Assembly: GCA_041583655.1 (NCBI GenBank)
Contig: JBFHFJ010000091.1
Location: forward strand, 1 to 11,189
Direction: 5' to 3'
Source of the DNA: Haliea sp041583655
GTDB taxonomy: Bacteria > Pseudomonadota > Gammaproteobacteria > Pseudomonadales > Halieaceae
Length of the DNA: 11,189 nucleotides
Below are positions 7,041 to 11,189 of this stretch, piece by piece. The translations under genes were made by a program, and so were the position numbers. The notes beneath the pieces were generated by a model. It was not told the DNA's origin. It worked only from the letters and a program-made list of their open reading frames with translations, and searched no databases. Each line of letters starts with the position of its first letter. Position 1 is the stretch's first letter.

Positions 7041-7298
7041 TCAGCGGAGCTGATTGCCCCAGTGGCGGCACTTCAGGTGGTCAAACTGGTCCTTGTATAC
7101 CTGCCGCTGGCGCTTCCACTGCTCCATCTGCCGCACCGATGCCCCGGTCTTGCGGCGCGCGTCCAGGCGCTCGATCTTCTCCTGGAGCTGGCGACAGGCC
7201 TGCAGGCTGGCGTCTGGCTCCCGGGCCGCACTCCCCGTGCCGAGTGCAGCCAGGATGATGGCCACCAGTGCCGTGGTCGGTCCTTGCCGGGTACACAT
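7041..7298 (-). CDS. Small secreted protein with two mature cysteines, unknown function
   Basis: This encodes 85 residues. The N-terminus is a classic signal peptide: a short basic segment, then the hydrophobic TALVAIILAALG, then GSAA with likely cleavage after residue 25. The mature part of about 60 residues is predicted helical and very basic, with Cys35 and Cys77 bracketing an Arg/Lys/Gln-rich segment (KIERLDARRKTGASVRQMEQ). A disulfide-closed helical hairpin in the periplasm is plausible. I recall similar unnamed proteins from gammaproteobacteria but no named family. The frame is open to 7487; I chose the ATG at 7298 because GGGAGGA sits 7 nt upstream and the signal peptide begins there. 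It lies 129 bp upstream of the HD-GYP gene on the same strand and could be co-transcribed with it. Confidence 0.75.
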   Translation of the reverse strand: MCTRQGPTTALVAIILAALGTGSAAREPDASLQACRQLQEKIERLDARRKTGASVRQMEQWKRQRQVYKDQFDHLKCRHWGNQLR

Positions 7299-7305
7299 TC
7301 GCGGG

Positions 7306-7312
7306 TCCTCCC
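7306..7312 (-). promoter_or_regulatory. Strong ribosome binding site deciding the start of the small secreted protein
   Basis: Read on the - strand this is GGGAGGA, 7 nt before the ATG at 7298. It is the best ribosome site in the window and supports the short signal-peptide start over the in-frame extension to 7487. Confidence 0.7.
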
Positions 7313-7333
7313 TGACCGGTTCGTGGATATCTG

Positions 7334-7339
7334 ATTCTA
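7334..7339 (-). promoter_or_regulatory. Possible -10 element for the small secreted protein gene
   Basis: TAGAAT on the - strand matches five of six bases of the sigma70 -10 consensus and lies 35 bp upstream of the start. No convincing -35 is present 16-18 bp before it, so this is only a candidate. Confidence 0.25.
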
Positions 7340-7386
7340 GCGCTCGGGACGCCACTGCGCGGGCGTATGGCTGCAGAGGATCGAAA

Positions 7387-7512
7387 ATGGCCCTTCCTGC
7401 GCTGACTGCCAAATTGGCGCGGCAGATCCAGGGGGTACGTATTGATGGTGTATGTGCTTTGTTCGCGGACTGCCTGATGGTCGGCATGGCCGCGGCTCTA
7501 CCTCACAGGTGA
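7387..7512 (+). CDS. Possible 41-residue small protein
   Basis: An ATG with an excellent ribosome site (AGAGGA at 7375-7380, 6 nt spacing) opens a 41-codon frame in the divergent intergenic region. The product starts MALPALTAKLARQIQG and has a moderately hydrophobic second half (VCALFADCLMVGMAAAL) that could be a weak membrane helix. There is no recognised family. By my reading about 15 of 41 codons end in A or T, more than in neighbouring genes, which argues against a conserved gene. It could be chance, a leader, or a real small protein. Confidence 0.28.
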   Translation: MALPALTAKLARQIQGVRIDGVCALFADCLMVGMAAALPHR

Positions 7513-7627
7513 AAAACCGGATATCGTAACGCGCTTGTCGCCCTCGTTGCATTGTCCGTAGATCGTATTCGCGAACAGCAGTTAAGGTGAGGCGCGACCC
7601 CTGGTTGCCAGATTCTGGAGTATCGGC

Positions 7628-8392
7628 ATGGAAAAACAATCTTTCCCCGGCAGTGGTGTGGTAGTGACCGGCGCAGCTTCCGGCATCGGCGCTGCCTGCG
7701 CTGAGCTCCTGGCCAGCAGGGGGCGCGCAGTGGCGCTGTGGGACCTCGACGAAGCTTCAGCGTGCCGGCGAGCACAGGAGCTTACAGCGCACTACGGCGT
7801 CGCCGCCATCGGCCTGCGGGTGGACGTTTCCGATCCGGCGGCCATCCGCGCCGCGGCCGCTTCCAGTCGGGAGGCCCTCGGCGCCATTGGCGGACTGGTG
7901 CATGCCGCGGGCATGGTACTGGAAATGCCGGTCGGCGATACCGTGGTGGAGTCCTGGGACCGGCTCATGAACGTGAACCTGCGCGCCCTGCTGCTGGCGA
8001 CCCAGGCTCTGCTGCCAGATCTCGAGCAGACAGGACATGGCGCAGTGGTCGGTATCGGCTCTATCAACGCCACCCTGGGCAATGGCCTGATTCCAGCCTA
8101 CAGCGCCTCCAAGGGCGGGATGATTTCCCTGGTGCGTTCTCTCGCTGATGACCTTGGCCCGCGCGGGATCCGGGTCAACGTGGTGTCCCCGGGGCAGATC
8201 CGCACGCCCATGCTGCAACCGGCCGTGGCGGCCCTGCCCGAGGGGACCTTCGAGCGGCGTATCCTCCTCGGCCGGCTGGGGGAGCCCGGGGAGGTGGCGA
8301 ACGCGGTGGCGTTTCTGCTCTCGACGGAGGCGAGCTACATCACCGCCGCTGAACTTGTCGTCGATGGCGGGAACATCTCGTCACAGCGCTGA
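7628..8392 (+). CDS. Short-chain dehydrogenase/reductase (SDR), classical type
   Basis: This 254-residue cytoplasmic NAD(P)-dependent oxidoreductase is of the usual length for classical SDRs. The cofactor loop TGAASGIG is at 14-21. Asp39 at the end of beta-2 suggests NAD(H) preference. HAAG (92-95) stands in for NNAG. The catalytic tetrad is N117, S145, Y158 and K162 (YSASK), followed by SPGQIRTPM near 187-195 and the C-terminal VVDGG at 244-248. GGAG at 7617-7620, 7 nt before the ATG, fixes the start. It is the first gene of the + strand block and is followed after 49 bp by the LuxR-type regulator gene. The substrate cannot be told; the 3-oxoacyl-ACP reductase-like or hydroxysteroid/alcohol dehydrogenase groups all fit. 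Confidence 0.92.
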   Translation: MEKQSFPGSGVVVTGAASGIGAACAELLASRGRAVALWDLDEASACRRAQELTAHYGVAAIGLRVDVSDPAAIRAAAASSREALGAIGGLVHAAGMVLEMPVGDTVVESWDRLMNVNLRALLLATQALLPDLEQTGHGAVVGIGSINATLGNGLIPAYSASKGGMISLVRSLADDLGPRGIRVNVVSPGQIRTPMLQPAVAALPEGTFERRILLGRLGEPGEVANAVAFLLSTEASYITAAELVVDGGNISSQR

Positions 8393-8406
8393 GCAGTGAG
8401 GCCGCA

Positions 8407-8475
8407 ATGGCGAAGATGCAGGGGAGGAGCTACGGGAGCGCGTGTTGCGGCGGGCGCAGGACGCTCCTGACCTGA
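8407..8475 (+). CDS. Possible 22-codon leader ORF before the LuxR-type gene
   Basis: An ATG with GAGG at 8398-8401 (5 nt spacing) opens a 22-codon frame beginning MAKMQGRSYG and containing two adjacent Cys and two adjacent Arg codons. Its TGA (8473-8475) overlaps the ATG at 8475, which is codon 12 of the regulator frame, giving a TGATG arrangement. This would suit translational coupling or a leader peptide, but an ORF this short can occur by chance. Confidence 0.25.
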   Translation: MAKMQGRSYGSACCGGRRTLLT

Positions 8476-9638
8476 TGGAGGGCGCAGTGGACGAGGTGGA
8501 TCTGGAGCAGTTCAACCGCCTGGTTGTCTCGCTCTACAATGGTCCGCGGGAAGAGGCGCCGTGGCAGGAATTCCTGCATTTGCTGCAACAGCAGCTGCAG
8601 GCCCGGCTGACGGTAATCACCCTGGGCCGCCCACGGCCCAACCATGTCGGTCTCAGTTTCATCGGCGGTATGCACTTTGACCAGTCCAGCCGCCTGCGCT
8701 ACGCGAATGACTTTTCCGACCTGGACCCCTTTGTGGGCTTGCCCGATGGCCAGGCCGTAACGCTGGACGACATGGTCTCCATGGCAGAGCTGCGCCAGTC
8801 GCTGTTCTATCAGCGCAACCTTGCACCGCTTGACAGTGGCCAGGTGCTGGGCGTGGATATCTACCGTGGCGCGACGGTTGGCATTGGCCTGCGCGCCACA
8901 CGGGCAGAGGATGCCCCGCGATTTGCCGCCGCTGAGAAGCGGATTTTCAATCTCCTCAGCCCGCATTTGCGACAAATGCTGGACTGGCTGGACCGCGACC
9001 GGCGCCGGGAGTGGGAGCGTACCCTCTACGACAACATGGCGCATCGCCTGGAAGTCGGCATTGTTCTCCTCGACGGCGATCTGCGCATCGTGCATTGCAA
9101 CCCGGTCGCCCGGCACCTGCTCGACGGCGCCGACGGGCTGCTGGAGAGCCGGGGTCGACTGCTTGCGAAGGAGGGAAGTGGCAACCGGCAACTGCAACGC
9201 GCGCTGCGGGCCTGCCGCGACCAGGACGGCGGGCGGCCGGCGTTGACCGAGGCGCTGTCGCTGCCGCGCCGTGAGGGTGAGGGCAGCTTCAACCTGGTGA
9301 TCAAGCCGCTGGCTGCAGCCGGTTCCGGGGCCTCTCCGCATGGCTTGCAGGTGGATGATGATTCGGCTCCCCGCGTCGCGGTTTACATCAGCATTCCCGA
9401 AGTCCTCACCTCGGCCCGGCAGGGGCTTCTGCAGCAGCTGTTCGGCTTCACCAGCAGCGAAGCGCGCCTGACCATCGCTCTGGCCAACGGGCTCAGCCTG
9501 GAGCAGATCGCGGAGGACTTCTGTGTCACCCGCAACACCATTCGCACCCACCTGCGCGGGGCCTTCCAGAAAGCGGGCGTCAGGCAGCAGTCCACCCTGG
9601 TCAGCCTTGTGTTGCGCAGTATCGCCGGCCTGGACTGA
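8442..9638 (+). CDS. LuxR-type HTH transcriptional regulator with PAS-like sensor region
   Basis: This cytoplasmic DNA-binding regulator has about 398 residues. The C-terminal 334-395 is a LuxR/GerE helix-turn-helix, with FGFTSSEARLTIALANG, then LSLEQIAEDFCVTRNTIRTH (recognition helix) and LRGAFQKAGV. The middle part (about 195-320), with VGIVLLDGDLRIVHCNPVA, resembles a PAS-like sensor; the first 190 residues are unassigned. There is no receiver domain or membrane segment. The start is uncertain: GTG 8442 has GGAGGAG 12 nt upstream, TTG 8445 has GGGAG 6 nt upstream, and ATG 8475 overlaps the stop of a 22-codon leader ORF. It sits between two SDR genes on the same strand, so it may control this cluster in response to its substrate. 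Confidence 0.88.
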   Translation: MLRRAQDAPDLMEGAVDEVDLEQFNRLVVSLYNGPREEAPWQEFLHLLQQQLQARLTVITLGRPRPNHVGLSFIGGMHFDQSSRLRYANDFSDLDPFVGLPDGQAVTLDDMVSMAELRQSLFYQRNLAPLDSGQVLGVDIYRGATVGIGLRATRAEDAPRFAAAEKRIFNLLSPHLRQMLDWLDRDRRREWERTLYDNMAHRLEVGIVLLDGDLRIVHCNPVARHLLDGADGLLESRGRLLAKEGSGNRQLQRALRACRDQDGGRPALTEALSLPRREGEGSFNLVIKPLAAAGSGASPHGLQVDDDSAPRVAVYISIPEVLTSARQGLLQQLFGFTSSEARLTIALANGLSLEQIAEDFCVTRNTIRTHLRGAFQKAGVRQQSTLVSLVLRSIAGLD

Positions 9639-9676
9639 GCACCGCGCCAGGGGCGGGGGCAGGGCCAGGATCTCAT

Positions 9677-9691
9677 GCATATGGAGTATGC
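9677..9691. repeat. Palindromic site upstream of the second SDR gene
   Basis: GCATA and TATGC (9677-9681 and 9687-9691) are perfect inverted arms around a 5-nt centre, flanked by GGCC on both sides (9663-9666 and 9694-9697). It lies about 50 bp before the SDR start and 38 bp after the regulator stop. It could be an operator for the adjacent LuxR-type regulator. There is no T-run, so it is not a clear terminator. Confidence 0.25.
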
Positions 9692-9727
9692 CGGGCCAGC
9701 GTCAGGGAGCTACTCTTTGGGCTCAAA

Positions 9728-9733
9728 GGGGGG
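9728..9733 (+). promoter_or_regulatory. Ribosome binding site deciding the start of the second SDR
   Basis: A run of six G preceded by AAA lies 8 nt before ATG 9742 and supports this start over in-frame codons further upstream inside the regulator gene. Confidence 0.55.
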
Positions 9734-9741
9734 ATGCGCGG

Positions 9742-10605
9742 ATGACACAGGCAGGCAAGCTGGCGGGAGCGACCGCCCTGATTACCGGCGGCAGTGGCGC
9801 GATTGGCGAAGCCTGCGCCCTGGCGCTGCTGGCCGATGGCGCCGCTGTCGTGCTCACCGGCCGCCGCGGTGACAAGCTGGAGGCATCCAGAGCCCGCCTG
9901 CTGGCGGCAGTGCCTGGCGGCACCGTGGAGATTTTCCCGGGCGATGCCCTTAACCGGGAGCACATAGAACAGGCCGCCGCTTTCGCATTCAGTCTCCGCG
10001 AGCGTCTGGATATCGTGGTGCCGACCGTGGGCGGCGGCAGTTTCAAGCCGCTGCTGATGCAGGATCTCGAGGGCCTGCGCGAGGAACTGGACCTGAATAT
10101 CGGCTCGGCCTTCCTCGCGATTCGTTACGCGGTTCCCCACATGGCGGCAGGTGGCGCCATCGTCTGTATCTCCTCGACCGCCGCCACCATGCCCTTTCCC
10201 TGGCTGTCCGGCTATTGCGCAAGCAAGGCCGGCCTGGAAGCCTTTGTCCGCTCTGCCGCTGATGAGCTTGCTTCCGCGGGGATCCGTCTCAACGCGGTGC
10301 GCCCGGGGCTGACCCGCAGCGAGGCCACGGCGGGCATGTTCGCCAGCGATGCGGTGATCGAGGCGTTCCGCGCGCAGATCCCCCTGGGTCGTACCGGGGA
10401 GGCAAGCGACATCGCCGGGGGGGTGCGCTATCTCGCCGGGCCGGAGTCCTCCTGGGTCACCGGCCAGTGTTTCAACATCGACGGCGGCCAGTGCCTGCGC
10501 CGGCACCCGGACATGACGGATTCCGTGGCCCAATACTACGGCGAGGATGCACTGGCGGCGGTGATGTCAGGCAAGCCGCCTTCGACAGCAAACAACAACA
10601 GTTGA
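9742..10605 (+). CDS. SDR family oxidoreductase with NADP-type pocket and C-terminal tail
   Basis: This 287-residue NAD(P)-dependent oxidoreductase has TGGSGAIG at 15-22. TGRR (39-42) after beta-2 puts Arg41-Arg42 where NADP(H)-preferring SDRs carry basic residues. The usual NNAG is replaced by PTVGGG at 94-99. The tetrad is N119, S144 or S145, Y158 and K162 (YCASK), with RPG at 187-189 and NIDGG at 246-250. A tail of about 37 residues follows IDGG, longer than usual, with PDMTDSVAQYYGEDALAAVM and a polar end. The frame is open to 9523 inside the regulator gene; I chose ATG 9742 because a G6 ribosome site (9728-9733) lies 8 nt upstream and the SDR fold begins there. The next SDR starts 11 bp after its stop. 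Confidence 0.92.
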   Translation: MTQAGKLAGATALITGGSGAIGEACALALLADGAAVVLTGRRGDKLEASRARLLAAVPGGTVEIFPGDALNREHIEQAAAFAFSLRERLDIVVPTVGGGSFKPLLMQDLEGLREELDLNIGSAFLAIRYAVPHMAAGGAIVCISSTAATMPFPWLSGYCASKAGLEAFVRSAADELASAGIRLNAVRPGLTRSEATAGMFASDAVIEAFRAQIPLGRTGEASDIAGGVRYLAGPESSWVTGQCFNIDGGQCLRRHPDMTDSVAQYYGEDALAAVMSGKPPSTANNNS

Positions 10606-10616
10606 GGAGCACGACA

Positions 10617-11189
10617 ATGCAGCAGTTCAAAGGCAAGGTGGCTCTGGTAACCGGCGCAGGCGGTGGAATCGGTCGCGCGGTTGCCTGTGCCCTGGCTGCC
10701 CGCGGCGCCAGCGTGGTCGTTGCCGATATCGTCGAGGCCGGGCGAGAGACGGTGGCATTGATCGAAGCCGCCGGCGGCAGCGCGGTGTTCGTGCCCACCG
10801 ATGTGCAGAGCAGCGCCGACGCCGCGGCGATGGTGACGGAGGCGGTCACCCGCTATGGCCGCCTTGACATCGCCGTCAACAACGCCGGTATCGACCCCGA
10901 GGTGGCGCCGGAGGCGGAGTGGGACGAGGCAGCCATGGCACGGATTCTGGGTGTCAATGTGCAGGGTGTATTTCTCTGCATGAAGCATGAAATAGCCCGG
11001 ATGCTTACCCAGGGCGGCGGTGCGATCGTCAACCTGGCCTCGGCGGCGGGCGTGGTCGGGGTCGCCAACAAGCCCGCCTATACCGCCAGCAAACATGCGG
11101 TAGTCGGTTTGACCAAAGCCTCCGCCCTGCAATACGCCGGCCGCCGCATCCGCATCAATGCCGTCTGCCCCGGCGCCGTGGACACTCCG
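10617..11189 (+). CDS. SDR family oxidoreductase, N-terminal part (runs off window)
   Basis: These are the first 191 residues of a classical SDR, open to the right edge without a stop. TGAGGGIG is at 12-19, and Asp37 after beta-2 suggests NAD(H). NNAG is intact at 88-91. N114, S142, Y155 and K159 (YTASK) complete the active site, and CPGAVDTP closes the visible part. The family is usually about 250 residues, so about 60 residues are missing. GAGGAG (10604-10609), 7 nt before the ATG, overlaps the stop of the preceding SDR gene, and the gap is only 11 bp, so the two are surely one transcript. Glucose 1-dehydrogenase-like and 3-oxoacyl-ACP reductase-like annotations would both be generic; the substrate is unknown. 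Confidence 0.93.
   Translation, partial: MQQFKGKVALVTGAGGGIGRAVACALAARGASVVVADIVEAGRETVALIEAAGGSAVFVPTDVQSSADAAAMVTEAVTRYGRLDIAVNNAGIDPEVAPEAEWDEAAMARILGVNVQGVFLCMKHEIARMLTQGGGAIVNLASAAGVVGVANKPAYTASKHAVVGLTKASALQYAGRRIRINAVCPGAVDTP

Larger units (their letters stand above)
7299..7627. other. Divergent intergenic region, 329 bp
   Basis: This gap separates the - strand small secreted protein gene from the + strand SDR gene, so promoters for both blocks should lie here. It holds a TAGAAT -10-like hexamer on the - strand, a possible 41-codon ORF (7387-7512, listed separately), and the 8-bp palindrome TTCGCGAA at 7568-7575, about 50 bp before the SDR start. I see no convincing sigma70 -35/-10 pair for the SDR gene, no tRNA and no terminator hairpin. 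Confidence 0.6.

Noticed and set aside
7299..7487. N-terminal extension of the small secreted protein
   Set aside because: The signal peptide and strong ribosome site place the start at 7298.
7337..7639. 100-codon - strand frame across the divergent intergenic region
   Set aside because: No ribosome site or family, and it runs over the start of the first SDR.
8430..9680. 416-codon frame on the - strand opposite the LuxR-type gene
   Set aside because: Its product is low in recognisable motifs and Gln/His/Arg-rich, as expected from the antisense of a GC-rich gene; the + strand frame has a clear HTH domain.
9523..9741. N-terminal extension of the second SDR into the regulator gene
   Set aside because: SDR homology begins right after ATG 9742, which has its own ribosome site.
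9673..10533. 286-codon - strand frame opposite the second SDR
   Set aside because: Shadow of a clear SDR; no motifs of its own.
10536..11132. 198-codon - strand frame opposite the third SDR
   Set aside because: The + strand frame from 10617 carries all SDR motifs and is open to the edge, so this is a shadow.
1..11189. Mobile element, CRISPR array, tRNA or defence system
   Set aside because: No transposase, integrase, spaced repeats, tRNA-like fold or known defence domain was seen.

Overview
The window is a GC-rich, densely coded bacterial chromosome segment. Gene content suggests a gammaproteobacterium, perhaps of the marine Halieaceae/Spongiibacteraceae type. The pointers are a DUF3144-type small protein, a DUF3391 HD-GYP protein, a YrbL-family protein, a GGDEF-EAL protein and a run of short-chain dehydrogenases with a LuxR-type regulator. 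The taxonomic guess is inference only. No rRNA, tRNA, CRISPR array, insertion sequence or phage gene was seen.

Left block (+ strand, 1-1618). The 3' part of an amidoligase-family gene overlaps by ATGA a class I glutamine amidotransferase-like (peptidase C26) gene, a recognised but poorly characterised pairing expected to make or break amide bonds. A DUF3144-like small gene follows after 36 bp. Its last 16 bp overlap the end of the next gene, which is read from the other strand.

Middle block (- strand, 7298 down to 1603). In transcription order it holds a small secreted two-cysteine protein, a DUF3391/HD-GYP protein with altered active-site residues, an ELM1-family (DUF1022) protein overlapping it by GTGA, a YrbL-family kinase-like protein 19 bp further on, and, after 188 bp, a membrane-bound HAMP-GGDEF-EAL protein. 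Two cyclic-di-GMP proteins thus flank two probable envelope-associated proteins, and HD-GYP, ELM1 and YrbL look like one operon.

Right block (+ strand, 7628 to the end). Three different short-chain dehydrogenase/reductases (SDRs) share a strand with a LuxR-type regulator placed after the first. This resembles a small catabolic gene cluster (alcohol, ketone, acyl-CoA or steroid type substrates). The third SDR runs off the window. The 329 bp between the middle and right blocks is a divergent intergenic region with a possible 41-codon small ORF.

The best candidates for under-described biology are the HD-GYP/ELM1/YrbL operon with its degenerate catalytic motifs, the amidoligase-amidotransferase pair, and a possible 22-codon leader ORF whose stop overlaps an internal ATG of the LuxR-type gene.
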